From Siphonodentalium dalli (Eukaryota > Mollusca > Scaphopoda > Gadilida > Siphonodentaliidae), in contig CP136063.1 in NCBI GenBank assembly GCA_032622095.1, positions 183,437,956-183,501,955 of the forward strand: a DNA stretch of 64,000 nt, in the 5' to 3' direction. How positions within the stretch are numbered: the first letter of the stretch is position 1; every line of letters begins with the position of its first letter. Under the pieces are notes generated by a model. It searched no databases and was not told the origin of the DNA. It saw only the letters and a program-made list of their open reading frames with translations. The translations under genes and the position numbers were made by a program. Positions 10,531-22,540 of this stretch are shown in pieces.

Positions 10531-11776
10531 TCGATTATATTATCTTTGTGATACATGCGAGAAAAAGAAATTTGGAGATGTGTCTTCTGCGAAAGGATCG
10601 ACTAAATCTCAGTCGACTAACAAGTCAAAAGAACCAGAGAAGCGGAATGCAGTGAACAACGTACAAAAGTCGATCGTCATTAACGAACTATTGTGTTTTG
10701 TGATAAACAAATTCTCCAAGCTGACGACTGATATCTTGATAAAACTTTATAACCAGTCCTTCAATGAAAATGAAATCGAAGAGGCTAAACAACTGCTGCA
10801 CGACCTGGAGTCTAGTGATAGAAGACTGGTGAAACGAAAAGGACCGGACAAGAATGAGAAAAACCTACGAGACATTTTTTCTATCCTTCATGAAACAGAA
10901 TTTGATTCATTGGCGCTATTTGTGGCATACGACCTGAGCAAACTTCCGCCAATAGATATCGACCACATGGACATATCAACATTATCGCAAGAAATATCTC
11001 AAGTGAAAGCGCAAGTGAAAGAACTGAGAACGATTTTCCGTGATGAAGATACTAATCTTTTTAATCGAAAGATTGTTGAAGATCTCAAAAATAATATCGT
11101 TAACTCTTTGAAAAAGGATATTGTCGAAGAAGTAAGCAAAGCCGTGAATTCGACTCTGGCACCAAATCCAGAGATGGTGCATCAGAAAACTAACATGATA
11201 CAACAAAGATCTCCATCGCCAATACCGAAAATAGTTATTCAGCGTCCACAAGCACAGACTCAGGCGACAGGGTTGGAAAAAAGGGTGAGATATACATCCC
11301 CTGGTAACACAGATCGAGCTAATTTGGATATTGATTACCAACCAGTAGATAGAAGAGAAACAAATGCCGGCCGAATAATGAATGAACGCCCATCATACGC
11401 ACAAGCCCTGAGATCGGAAACTAGGTTCCAAACATATGATGATAACGAATCATTCAATAGTGATGGCTTCTTAACAGTCCAGAACAAGCGGAAACGCAAA
11501 CCTCCTATCATTGGCACTGCAACAGATAACACACTCAAAACAGTCTCCACCAGTCCGCCTGCGTCAGTTTTCGTATCAAGGCTGGCGCCTGATACACCAG
11601 AGAGCAGTGTAGCAAGTTTCGTCAATGACACCTTTAATACAAACGTCTTAAGATGTGAGAAATTACAAACACGATTTGACACCTATTCGTCTTTTAAAAT
11701 TGATGTGAAAGATCGAGACATGATGAACAGTCTATTGGATGCCGCAAAATGGCACTTTGGTAAGAAAATATTTTGA
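10400..11776 (+). CDS. LINE ORF1-like protein fused to an upstream transposase fragment
   Basis: A 458-residue open frame. About the first 40 residues belong to the preceding transposase-like remnant (CDGIGGTVKRHA). From about residue 40 it reads as a LINE ORF1: a Cys-containing patch (YYLCDTCEKKK), a conserved region (KFSKLTTDILIKLYNQ, RRLVKRKGPDKNEKNLRDI), a coiled-coil-prone stretch near residues 195-250, a low-complexity middle, and a C-terminal part (SVFVSRLAPDTPESSVASF) resembling an RNA-recognition fold. ORF1 proteins of this kind bind LINE RNA. ORF2 follows about 75 bp downstream. The start is artificial, and the true ORF1 N-terminus is probably lost by 5' truncation. Confidence 0.7.
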   Translation: MLNQAFNFYGMHVAFLYFSGPCDGIGGTVKRHATSLYRIICKYARLYYLCDTCEKKKFGDVSSAKGSTKSQSTNKSKEPEKRNAVNNVQKSIVINELLCFVINKFSKLTTDILIKLYNQSFNENEIEEAKQLLHDLESSDRRLVKRKGPDKNEKNLRDIFSILHETEFDSLALFVAYDLSKLPPIDIDHMDISTLSQEISQVKAQVKELRTIFRDEDTNLFNRKIVEDLKNNIVNSLKKDIVEEVSKAVNSTLAPNPEMVHQKTNMIQQRSPSPIPKIVIQRPQAQTQATGLEKRVRYTSPGNTDRANLDIDYQPVDRRETNAGRIMNERPSYAQALRSETRFQTYDDNESFNSDGFLTVQNKRKRKPPIIGTATDNTLKTVSTSPPASVFVSRLAPDTPESSVASFVNDTFNTNVLRCEKLQTRFDTYSSFKIDVKDRDMMNSLLDAAKWHFGKKIF

Positions 11777-14750
11777 CAACAGAGGACGACGCCCCAGGAG
11801 TGGTGTTTATGATTCCTGGGGGAATATATAACGCTATATACTACATTGATCATGGAGTCTATTAAAATAACAACATATAACTGTCAATCGATAAAATCGT
11901 CCGTTAGTGCAGTGAGGAATATATGCATTAATTCTGACATCAACTTATTACAAGAACATTGGTTGCTGAAAGATGACATTCCGTTTCTACGATCCATCCA
12001 TCAGGACTTCGAGGCAGAAGGTGTTTCTGCCGTTAACTGCGAGCGTGAAATTCTGAAAGGACGTCCATATGGTGGTACTGCTATTTTATGGAGAAAAGAA
12101 TTATCACAACAAGCGTCATTCATATCATACGATGACCCAAGAATTATAGGTTTAAAACTAGTTAATAATAACTCATCAATATTAATCATCTGTGTTTATT
12201 TGCCAACAGATGAGGCAGACAATGCGGATCTCTTTCTCAACTGTTTGGGAAAAATTCAAGCTGCTATTCAAGAATCCGACACAAATGCAGTGTACGTGAT
12301 GGGAGACTTCAACGCGAATGCCCGACAAAATAAAAGTAACATGCGTGAATTGTGTGGATTCTGTAGAGAGGTTTCATTGAAAATTTCTGATGTAGAATAT
12401 TTCGGTCCCACATCAGATACATTTACTTATGTCAGTGCAGCACACGGAACAGTTTCCTGGCTAGATCATTGCATTTGCACTGAGTCGGCTGGGGATGCAA
12501 TATGTAAAATGGAAGTGAATAATAATTATATCACCGTGGACCATTTACCGTTGTCAGTTACTATAAATTGGAATATATACCAAAACTCACTTCACATTGT
12601 CGATCAACAGAACAACGACGCGCCAACATGAGGAAAGCAAATGCATCTCAAATAGAGAGCTTCAGACATAATTGCTTGGAGCTTCTTCATAACTGTAACA
12701 TCGTTTCTTTGCAGTCCGTTATTGAGCAAATGCACTCTGGAGAGGCTGTCAAACAAGTTATTGATAAAGCATATAAATATATTCTCAATGCTCTAACTGA
12801 AGCTGCGGAATTGTGTTTTCCATCTAATACAAACGAAAAGAAAACAACCCACTTACAAATTCCTGGCTGGAATTCTCGTGTCAAAAACTTCCATGAGGAT
12901 GCACGACAATCTTTCCATATATGGATAAGGGATGGAAGACCCAGGTCAGGATACATATACGATCATATGTGCCGTAAAAGATCGGAATTCAAATACGCGC
13001 TCAGAAAATGTAAAGCAGAAAGTGAACAGGCAAAAGCTGATGTGCTGGTTAACAATTTCATCAATAAGGATTTCGGTTCATTTTGGAGATCCATCTCGAC
13101 TACAAAAACAAGCGCAAATGCGACCACCATAGGGGGTGTAAATGGGGAAAATGAAATAGAGATGTGGAGTGATCATTTCACAAATATAATGTGTTCCGAT
13201 AAATTAAACCCTCTACAAAAATATGAATCTAATATTCTAAATCATGAAGATGAAAAAAAACATGATGGTGTCTGAAGACGATGTTCGGGTGCTATAAAGA
13301 AATTAGTATGTGGAAAATCTGGAGGTTCTGATGGGATAGTTCCCGAGCATCTAAAATATTGTCACGAGTTCCTTCACAAATGTTTACAAATTTTGTTCAA
13401 TATGATGATTAAACATGGGCACATGCCACCTGCTATGCTACGAGTAACACTGGTGCCGATAATTAAGAACAAAGCCGGGAATATACAAGACAAAGATAAC
13501 TATCGCCCAATTGCCCTCTCATCCGTCATGTCAAAGGTCTTGGAAAACATTCTATTAAAAAAGATCAAGCATACGCTTCACACAGTGGATAATCAGTTTG
13601 GTTTTAAGACCAACCATTCCACAGATGGTTGTATTTTTTCACTGAAGGAAACGATAAGACAATATAATTCCAAAGACACGCCGGTCTATGTTTGCTTTCT
13701 GGATGCAAGCAAAGCATTTGACCGCGTGGATTACGAGATATTGTTGGATCTGCTGGAACGAAGAGGTACACCACCTTCATTCGTGCATCTCATGGCGGCT
13801 TGGATGAAAAATCAAACTTTCAATGTTCGCTGGGGATCATCGCACTCTTCTTGTTTTTCTCCAACAAGTGGTGCTAGACAGGGAAGCATATTGAGTCCTT
13901 ACTTATTTAACATTTACGTTGACACCATCAGTGAAAAATTAAACAGATCCGATGTCGGATGTATCATCGGAGGTCAGAAGATAAACCATATGTGTTATGC
14001 TGACGATATGTGCCTAATTTCGCCATCGTTGATCGGATTACGTCGGTTAATACAAATATGTGAATCTGAAACCAAAAAGCTGAACATGATTTATAACACC
14101 AATAACACAGTTGCCATGGCGTTCTTACCAAACACTCTCTCAATCAAATATATTCCTAGACTGTACCTGAATGGCCACGAAATCAAATTTGTTTCTAATT
14201 GCAAGTACTTGGGTCATGTCATCAGAGAAGATCTATATGACGAAGACGACATACAAAGACAATATAGAGCGATATGTATTCGATCGAACATGTTAATTAG
14301 GAAATTTTCGAGATGTTCGTTTGCTGTAACAACATTTCTTTTTCAGAGATATATATCTCCTTTATATTGTGCTCACTTGTGGGTCAACTATAGAAACCAA
14401 AGTATGAACAAACTAACTGTATGTTATAACAACGCTTATAGATTTCTTATGGGTTATAATAGAGCGTGTAGTGCTAGTGGTATGTTTGTTAATGATCGTA
14501 TGTTATCTTTGTTGATGTTAAGGAGGAAATATGTCTTCAGTTTTCGTAAGAGAGTGATTGAGTCTAGAAATAATATCATATGTTCCATATATAATTCAGA
14601 TATAATGTTTAAATCTAAACTATTCAAGTCATGGAATGATCTGTTATATATATAACCTATTGATTAACACTGATATATTGTATTCTTATATTCATGTTGT
14701 AAACATGCTTAATATGGACTTCTCAGTCTGAAATAAAATAAATCATATAC
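10500..14750 (+). mobile_element. Non-LTR retrotransposon (LINE A), 5'-truncated, jockey/CR1-like
   Basis: ORF1, endonuclease, reverse transcriptase and a short 3' UTR lie in normal order. ORF2 has an APE-type endonuclease and no RNase H, as in CR1/L2-like clades; the clade call is tentative. The 3' end holds AATAAAATAAATC near 14732-14745. The 5' end is abrupt within ORF1 beside the transposase remnant. Confidence 0.85.
11852..14655 (+). pseudogene. LINE A ORF2: endonuclease and reverse transcriptase
   Basis: The endonuclease part (11852 to about 12630) shows TTYNCQSIKSS, LLQEHWLL, YGGTAILW, the catalytic VMGDFNANA, SWLDHCI and DHLPLSV. The RT part (frame of 13393-14655) shows NYRPIALSSVMSKVLE, FLDASKAFDRVDYE, SGARQGSILSPYLFNIY and the catalytic MCYADDMCL. 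The reading frame is broken at least three times: near 12628-12634 just after the endonuclease, within a run of eight A's near 13253, and near 13290. These leave an apparent stop at 13275. The C-terminal region keeps LINE-like basic segments to the stop at 14655. Function in life: target-primed reverse transcription. This copy cannot make a full protein. Confidence 0.88.
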
Positions 14751-14755
14751 ATATT

Positions 14756-15229
14756 ACCACCAATAACGTTTCGGACGTATTTGATGCCCCCACCCACCCC
14801 CCCCCCCCCCAGAAACATGCATATTGGCATATCTTAAGTTTCCCATCGACACGAGTAGCAGGTTCACGCTCTTGATAGTGTGGTTTTATTGCAGCCCGCG
14901 GTATTCAACGAAATAAAGGGTATACGCTCATTATGGACTTATTTCAAAATCGATATTACAGTTATAACTCAGCTGTATGTACAAGTATTACATTGAAATA
15001 GCATACATTTTGGTGACTAGTAAGGTGCTAACTTGTCCAGTCACGTACGTACTTCATGTCTTATGTATACCAGTTGGTGCATTTAGTGCATGTGGATATC
15101 ACGCTACTTTTCATGCCCCATTTAGGTTCATATAGAGCGTAATTCAGATTCAAATAACGCCAATATGGGCGTATTTGGATTTTTGAAATACGTTAAATGT
15201 GAACCTATTTGCTTGAGGATATTTGGACA
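14756..15229. other. No gene; C-rich tract
   Basis: Poly-C stretch near 14790-14811. The block near 14900-14950 weakly recalls the foldback family but cannot be claimed. Confidence 0.35.
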
Positions 15230-15350
15230 CTTGAGACGTGTGTTTAGAGAGAGTGTAGATGGGCGCGAAGCGCCCGGGATGGTCGAAAAGATCAAGTGAT
15301 CTTCTCCTTCACCCCACGGTTTGTTGTTATTGAAGATATTGTACATAGAA
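15230..15350 (+). repeat. Dispersed repeat, second copy at 42085-42205
   Basis: GCCCGGGATGGT, GGTCGAAAAGAT and TCCTTCACCCCACG occur in the same order here and at 42118-42175, in the same orientation. This is a diverged pair with no coding capacity. Confidence 0.6.
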
Positions 15351-15899
15351 AATCATCATGTCCGTACACGGCAAAGGTTGAGTTGAATTGAATTGAATGT
15401 TGTATGGGGAAGAGCCCACGAGCTTTAATATGGGGTATGGTGGAGTCCCAAGGTGTCCCTTTAATGATTTTGTAGTTGCAGAGCGAGTCATGTGGTGCGC
15501 TGAAATGAAGAACGGGGCCCGTGTTGTAATGATACAATGTATTAGTTTTGTTAGTTAGTTAAAAGTATGTATATGTATAAACGCAAGCAGGAAGACAAGG
15601 GACCGGGCGGGTGCGGCATGCGTAGAGCGAGGGCGAGACAGGGAGAATTTCATGCAGATTGGGCCCCACAATTGCACTCAGAGAGTTTGCATAGCTATCG
15701 CATGTTGTTGCATTTTTCTGTCCCGCCCTTCCTCTCCTACCAATTCACGGGCGTAGGTGAAAGCATATTTTGACAATTTTTGTATACAGTGTTAATTAGA
15801 TTTTAATGGCTGAAATATATCTGAACGGTAATGAACAAGACATGATATACATCTATATATATAATTATTATACAGTAAACATAATTTTTTGGTTATTTT
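15351..15899. other. No gene recognised
   Basis: Short open frames on both strands without motifs. Confidence 0.35.
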
Positions 15900-16965
15900 A
15901 TTTTAATTAGGTAGAATGATGTATGTACATATTTATAATTACACTGTGTTCTTGGTGGGCCGTTCTGGCCTCCTGAAGAAACCCCAGAGCTGCAAGCGGG
16001 CCGTACTTATGTAGGTATATGTCAGGCCTGAACTCGATGTGAGCTGGTGTGACCACTTACGGGTCTGAATATTCCTTGCACCCCACCTCGAGCTAAGTGC
16101 TGGGTCGGTTTTTATGCCGGATCCCGCTCAATGGGTGTTGCCGGGTGAGTGGAATGTGTTAGACACGAGCGCTAGTTTCTGGAAAGGAATGTTACAAGCT
16201 AGGCAGTTAGTTAGTTGGTTTAGAGGAGATAATTATTCGATAGCTTATACTACGGTCACCAAAAGGGTATCTACACCGCCCTAGGACATTCATCAGCGCC
16301 CAAGGAGACATCTAGGGCGTGAGCCCGCTAGCCTATGTTTTAGTTTTGGTGTTAGTCAGTATAGTGGTACACATAATATAAAAAAAATCGGTGAATACAT
16401 TTTCGGTGCTTCGTGCCGATTGTATATTCGCGTTTTCGGTCGATGTTTCGGAATGTCCAGTTTTGTTAGTGGTTTAAGATAGCTTTGCCTTGGTTGATGG
16501 GTAGTTATTTGAGGACTTGCATTACTACAAGAGGGTGTGGCCAATTCACTCTGATATCCTGTCGATGAGCAGTACGTCTCAAAGAGCCCTTTTGAAACAT
16601 AATTCATAATTACCTGATGAGGCGCTGAAATGTGCTTTCGATTACTGGAACAAGTTTATCTGAAATGTGCTTCGTGATAGTCCGCGTAGCCTGATCGACA
16701 TCGCGTAAGAGTAATTAGCGTTTGCTGAGGAGTAGCTTCCTCAGATTAAGTTCGGTTGTGAGACTGGAGTTACTAATTCTGGTTAATGTCAGGTCCGCGA
16801 GTTCTTGGAGCCTCTGTTTAATGTATGGGATGTCAGCAGCTAAATGGAGGGCCCGAATGCGGTGGGGCGTATTTCGAAAAGGGCTTTTCTAAGTGCTGCG
16901 TTTTGTGCCCGTTGCATTCTGAGTATGTTTAGCAGATCTGACGCCTGCTTTTATTTACTTTCTCG
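15900..16965 (-). mobile_element. LINE remnant (LINE D): RT C-terminal region and 3' UTR
   Basis: On the minus strand, 16955-16700 reads in two frames as a jockey/I-like ORF2 C-terminus: LLNILRMQRAQNAALRKA, then LHLAADIPYIKQRLQELA and LTLTRISNSSLTT. This is the usual 'R.A....LH.....P.I......LA' segment after the RT. A GC-richer stretch follows to about 15940 and looks like a 3' UTR. One frameshift lies near 16875. No catalytic RT motif remains, so the assignment rests on this C-terminal signature. Confidence 0.55.
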
Positions 16966-17014
16966 GCCGAGCAGAAATCAACCAATCATCGATTTGGCTG
17001 GGAATGGGAGATTG

Positions 17015-17510
17015 ACCAAGCAGAATGCGAGCTCAGACGGATCAAGATTCGACCCAGATACAGAAATAGAATTTGCATTTCTGGCGGACGTCCATGAAAT
17101 CATATTTCAACTAGATTTCTGGCGGACGTCCACGATCCATGAAACCATATTTAAACTAGTTTATTGAAATTAATGGAACCAGGAAGTATTCAGCTTACAA
17201 TTTTTCATTTTATTGGTTCAGGTGAGCATTCTCAGATGTGAATTATTAATTGTTATTGTTCTGAATTATTTGGGAAATACTTTCGAAGCATCTAGATGAG
17301 CGTGCTAACAGCGTGTTTATCGGTATTTAGTCGCTTGTAAACTTGGCTAATTGTGGTGGAAATATTGTGCATAAATTAATGTGGTAGCATGTAATTAATC
17401 TCAGAATGTGTTTTGGAACGATACTTTTGTGCCAAAAATTAGCTTTCTGTTTACGTTTTTCGCCAAAATGACGTCAAGTCTCCATGCAAAAGCTACTTCC
17501 AAATATTCGT
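17015..17510 (+). repeat. Third copy of inverted-repeat family (arm A plus inverted end of arm B)
   Basis: 17030-17350 matches arm A (1727 to about 2025), with a short internal duplication of TTTCTGGCGGACGTCCA. 17393-17510 matches the end of arm B (2348-2398) in inverted orientation (ACGTCAAGTCTCCATGCAAA). This copy therefore has both modules in a different arrangement. Confidence 0.75.
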
Positions 17511-18649
17511 ACGTCTGTATTACGTCCGTCAGTGTAAAATAGTATATGCCATACATGTTAAAGATTGAATGTCAATGGTGTAATGGGTCCGTTTGTCCGA
17601 ATTATCTGAACAATGTCTAGACAATTGTGTCCGTCACAGTATCAAATATTCCCATACTAGAAACATTGAGTTTCAAGATAGATACAATGTGCAATGGATG
17701 ATGTGGAGTGATGCTTACCAATGAAATCACAAACGCAAGCTCACATACTCTCATATTAATCTTAATAATCAAGAGAAAATGAGGAATCATGTGGCCGAGG
17801 AAGCTCTCAACAAGGAGATGCTAAACCTCGTGCTAGCTTACATACATGCATTTGGTAGTAAAGGAGATGCACCCAATGGAACAGCTTACTTTTTTGCAAA
17901 AGACAAGTGAACTTGTGGACATATTTAGAGACTGGAGACCGATAAGTATAACCAAAGATGAACGACTCAAGACACTGAAACATATTGGACAGTGGTTTGT
18001 TGACTGGTAGAGAATAACAGTTGAATGATAAGAACGAAGGAGAGCAGAACAAAGAGAGAAAACAAATGGCCACCAGTAGGAAACATACATAAGAAAAGAA
18101 GGGGATGTCGTAGCAGAAAGAGAACTGATACAACCAAACTACTCTCGTATCAGTGTTTTGATGACTTAATATCAACTGTTTGGTTTCCATGAGTTAGGTG
18201 TTCAAATGATAGCAGATAAATTAGGATGATCTATGACACCAGTTTTTATAAATTCAGACGCAATTGTCAACAGAGAACTAAATACAATAGAGCAAATCTT
18301 AATACTAACTCTCTAATATAGAAGAACTTAATATCACCATAGCTCTGTGACAAAAAAAGAGCAATGCAAAACATGCGTTTGGCGGGGGGGGGGGGGGGGG
18401 GGGTTTCAGAGCAGGTCGTATCAATAGAGTGAGTGTTAACTGTTCACCATTTTGGAATCGTGGTTTTCGGTCCAATCAAAACCTTTTTCAGTAAAAATGC
18501 ATACCGGCTGCGTTATCATTTATGTAATTAGTTACCAGTGGTTATGTTTTCTAACGTCTATTAACTTTTGTAAGATGTCAAAGATAATATGCAATGTACA
18601 CACCATTATATAGCTGTAGCTTATGACATAACATTCGCAGTTTGAATTG
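17511..18649. other. No gene recognised; poly-G tract
   Basis: A poly-G run of about 20 lies near 18383-18403. The minus-strand open frame 17807-18190 is hydrophobic and low in conserved features; no gene is claimed. Confidence 0.4.
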
Positions 18650-19415
18650 CAAGAGCAAGGATTTAAACATCAGTGCCGTTGTTTTGTTGACTGACTCTTC
18701 CGGACTGGAGTTCACAGCGACAAATAAAACATACCAAGTTGAAAACCCCAGGGATGCCAGGACAGTAAAACCCAAGGTGTGGTCGACACCTGGGCGCTCC
18801 AGATAAATGCCCAATCCATAAAAGGTATACTTTCAATTGGCCTAAAGACTTGTAATGGGAACGACAAATTCTATCTGGCAACACACACACAACAATCTTC
18901 GGTGAGACGGTGGGATCAATGGTATAAACGCCAGCTCATAGATGCAAACAAACTCACCTCAATCATGCCCAGAATAGCTGATCTGGCTGGAAGTTATGAT
19001 GGGAAGCGGCTGTCCAACCACAATGCCCGAAAATACTTAATCCGGAAACTATTAAAAAAATAACGTGCATCCAACACAAATTATGCAGATCAGTGCTCAT
19101 CGAAACATGCAGTCAATAAACCACGGCCATTTAAACCAACAACAGTGCAACAACATTTCGAACATCCTTCCTCACAGAAATGACTCCGGTTATAATTCAC
19201 CGGTACCTAATAGGCCTACTCAGCTTCAGATGTGCAGTGTAATTGCACTCAAAGAAGAAAATCACAAACACCAACAAGTTGTCCACACCACAGGCGGTGT
19301 TCAAACTCTATTCAGCGGGAACATTCAATATGGAAATTTTGAAGTCCACATCCACGCCAAAGACACTAGTCCTCCAAAACCTAAATGGGGACGAATAATC
19401 TATTCGGACTCTTGA
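18650..19415 (+). pseudogene. Crypton-type tyrosine recombinase remnant
   Basis: In changing frames the sequence gives ENPRDARTVKPKVWSTPG near 18740-18795, GAPDKCPIHKRY near 18795-18830, FYLATH then WYKRQLIDANKLTSIM (18860-18965), the R-box segment KRLSNHNARKYLIRKLL (19010-19060), and after a frameshift in a run of seven A's HPTQIMQISAHRNMQSINHG (19066-19125). Crypton and KIAA1958-like tyrosine recombinases carry NHSARK and SGHKN.QSI.NY at these places. Here the nucleophile Tyr position reads His, and the GH box reads AH. The catalytic set is therefore damaged as well as the frame. Confidence 0.8.
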
Positions 19416-21370
19416 TTCCCAGTGATATAATAAATCCACCCAGTGTTATTGTTAAATAAAATTATCATTGTTTTGCTTTATAACAATTTTCAACACACGA
19501 AAAGCACACTGTTACGTAGTTGAGCAGTACACAATGGACGTGGGAATGCAGAGACAGAAATTTGGGAGAATTTGAAAGCATTTTTCAACATTATGGGTTA
19601 GGAGGTATCTTAAATTAGCCATGTTTTTAATTATTATGAAACCATTATGATATATATTCAAATGTCAGGATTTGAAAAACAGTAAAACACGAAATTTCGA
19701 ACTATATTTCCTGCACGGAAACGCCGCGTGCAAACCGGACGTTTGTGAAGCTGCAAAATTCTTTTACTTTAACCATCTCGCCATGATCTCGGCCGTGACA
19801 GGTGGGTTATTTTGCGCAAAGCGGCAAAAATAAGAGTCACATGATAAACAGAATATGAAACTCGTGTTTCTCTCATATGATATGTATACATACATACACA
19901 CACGGTTTTACCACGCTGTGTAATCGACTCCCGCCAGTCCGGAGAATAAACTAAGTTCAGACATCTGGTTCAGAGGAATAAAGTGTCAAAAGTGCATTCA
20001 GCCACCTGAGTGTAATCGCTATTTTTGTCACCAAAAGTTACTGTTCTGCGAAGGAAGCTTACATTGTCGATCAGGCATGGATTCGAAGACACAATATTTA
20101 ATAACCATTCCATTTCTAATTATTATTTTGTTTTATGTTAACCATTTTATGATAATGACGGCGTTTTTTGTCAAATTTCCAGTTTTACGAGAACCATAGG
20201 CAACATAGGCAACATTTTCGAGTAAATGTTTCTGTACATTAACTAAATACGTGGGAAAAGAATCCACAGATATGCACAATCGTGTATATTTTAACTTAGT
20301 GCGGGTTTTTATCGAGCAGCTGCAAAACATTATGACAAAGATAGTATGGAGAATATTTTCCAAGCTAAAAGTCAGTACAGAGTAGAGATAACGTTTGTGT
20401 GGATGCGATTTTTCCATATATCTGAAATAAAATACAAGATCGCCTGTTTATAAAGAGTTCCAAGCTGTCAAATATTACCAAAAAGTGTGATTAAAGGTAC
20501 ACAATCCCATTCGATGGTCCCCATATCATCAGATTCCAACAAAAACATTTATTGAAATACCGCTTGAGTTATCAGATTCGATTAATTGCCAAAAAATAAT
20601 GCTAACCACTGTCAACGATGGTATACAATTGCCCAAAAAGTGTTATATATCAACATTTTGTTCAACGCAATTTGGTATCGAGAGTCGGTCGGCATTTGTC
20701 CAATATTTGCCAGGCCCCCATACATTCGAAAACTGATCACCCTTGGCTTTGATGGGTTGGTTCCTCGGCTCAAATATAATATTTTTTACCCCCGAAGCCG
20801 AAGAAATATAAATTTAGGGGCGTTACATCAGATTATGTGTATTTAATATGAGATTATAACATTATCCACGAAGAACGTCGATATATCTCGTGTTTATAAA
20901 GAGTCAAATATCACCAAAAATGTTACGTTTGGCAATGCATCCTTAAAAACGTATATTTATATGTGGCACTGTTGTATAACTATGGAATACAAAACACAAG
21001 CGGTGCGTGGCAATTATTGCTCGGTGTAGACTGACTGCGCACAGGGATGTGTCGGCAGGGGGTGTGGTTGATGTGTGTCTCACACCACCCAAAATTTGAC
21101 CAATATTTTAAATAGGTAAAATTTCATGCCTAGCACAATATTACCTGGGAATATTAAATCAAATATGTGTTGACATTGGCATGATAGTTTGATATCCCGG
21201 CCAGTATATTTGGAATAAAATTCGTAATTTGATGATATCAGTTTGGAAATTTACAACAGTTTGAAAGCTTGATAAACGATTTAGAAATTTCGAACCCAAT
21301 TGCGATGGGGTGCAGACGATAGTCTGTTGTGTGAATTGTAAGATAAACTGATTATAACAAATTTGTGTCA
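19416..21370. other. No gene recognised
   Basis: AT-rich. A short direct repeat around TGTTTATAAAGAGT (near 20448 and 20892) is the only structure noticed. Confidence 0.4.
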
Positions 21371-21374
21371 ATAA

Positions 21375-22540
21375 ATGTGTGTTCGCGAGATGGGTATTCA
21401 AGTCTCGTTAATCTATGTTAATTCAACCAGCATACAAACTTCAAAGAAACTACGACACTGCATGTTGTCACATATGAATGAGCAAACACGACAGTGTGTA
21501 GCGAGTCATCTGAAATACGTTGATTCAATGGCTGTTACAACAAATCATTGGACTCCTAAATCTAATGAGGCTTACATGTGTATAACTGAACATGTATTAT
21601 CAGATTACTTTGTGTTGAAATATTTCTGCTTCAACGTTTCAAACATGCCTGAGGGTCATAATGCAGTAAATATCAGCCAAGCTCTCACCGAATCACTCAA
21701 GAAAAGGCAAACAAATCTTATCAGACCAACATCAACAACCTGTTCGCCCGAAAACCCACCAGCAGTTTATAAAGATATTGCATTAGGTAGATAATCTACT
21801 TAGAATCGCCTCATTTTGAGTCATTAATGTGCTGAATAAGGCGATTCAAAGCAGATTATGTGCGGACAATGACTCAGATAAGCCAACCAACGACTGTATA
21901 ACATGTGTTTTCACTGTGGCCCGCGCCATAAAACGAAATAACGGCTATGACTGCATTATCTGCTTATTCAGAATCAAATAATCACAATATGTACCTATTT
22001 CACATTATAGGTCAATTACGTGCGTATTTTCGCGAGGATATGTTGACATCTATGTTGTGTCATATAATGGCAGTAATATACAGGCTACATGTAAACTGCT
22101 GACTGAACATTACACTAGCCTATCCTGTTATGCGCATACTCTCCAACTTGTGGTCAAAGATTCGTTCAAGGGTTTCACGGGAGCTAAACATGTAAATGTA
22201 AACATATTGTGACCCATTTTTACCAGTGTGACATCGACTTAAATGCTCACGAATATGCAAAGAACTACGAATTTACCACAGCATAAGCTTAAGTCTGAGT
22301 GCGAGGCCAAATAGAACAACACTTACTACATAGTACAACGTATCAGAGAACAGAAACCACCCCAATACTGTTCTAGAGTATATTAACAAGGTGCCAATGA
22401 GTGGAAAACAGAGTTACGTCAAAACACTGAAGTCATCTCAAGAGGCAACCAGGATAATGTCCTCATCAAAATACCCTACTGTCCCCATGATCATACCTGT
22501 GCTCAATACACGTCTCGACCAGATGGGATCCATTTAAATG
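21375..22540 (+). pseudogene. hAT-family (ZBED-like) transposase remnant
   Basis: 21375-21785 encodes the start of the hAT catalytic region: KTLRHCMLSHMNEQTR, AVTTNHWTPKSNEAYMCITEH (first catalytic D replaced by N in the TT(D).W motif), then FNVSNMPEGHNAVNI. A foldback element interrupts it at about 21785-22050. Downstream pieces continue the domain: SYNGSNIQATCKLL and CYAHTLQLVVKDSFKG (22060-22209), NNTYYIVQRIREQKPP (22320-22375), and SSQEATRIMSSSKYPTVPMI (22435-22495). No C-terminal dimerisation domain or TIRs were seen. Stops and frame changes show a dead copy. Confidence 0.85.
21785..22050 (+). mobile_element. Foldback/MITE-type element, copy 2, inside hAT remnant
   Basis: AGGTAGATAATCTACTTAG, CAAAGCAGATTATGTGCGG and CATAAAACGAAATAACGG occur in the same order as in copy 1 (2625-3020), ending near CGCGAGGATATGTTGA. 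The hAT domain continues on both sides, so this is an insertion. Confidence 0.75.

Noticed and set aside
17807-18190. Hydrophobic 127-residue minus-strand protein
   Set aside because: No conserved motif, a competing overlapping frame of similar quality, and no splice or start support.
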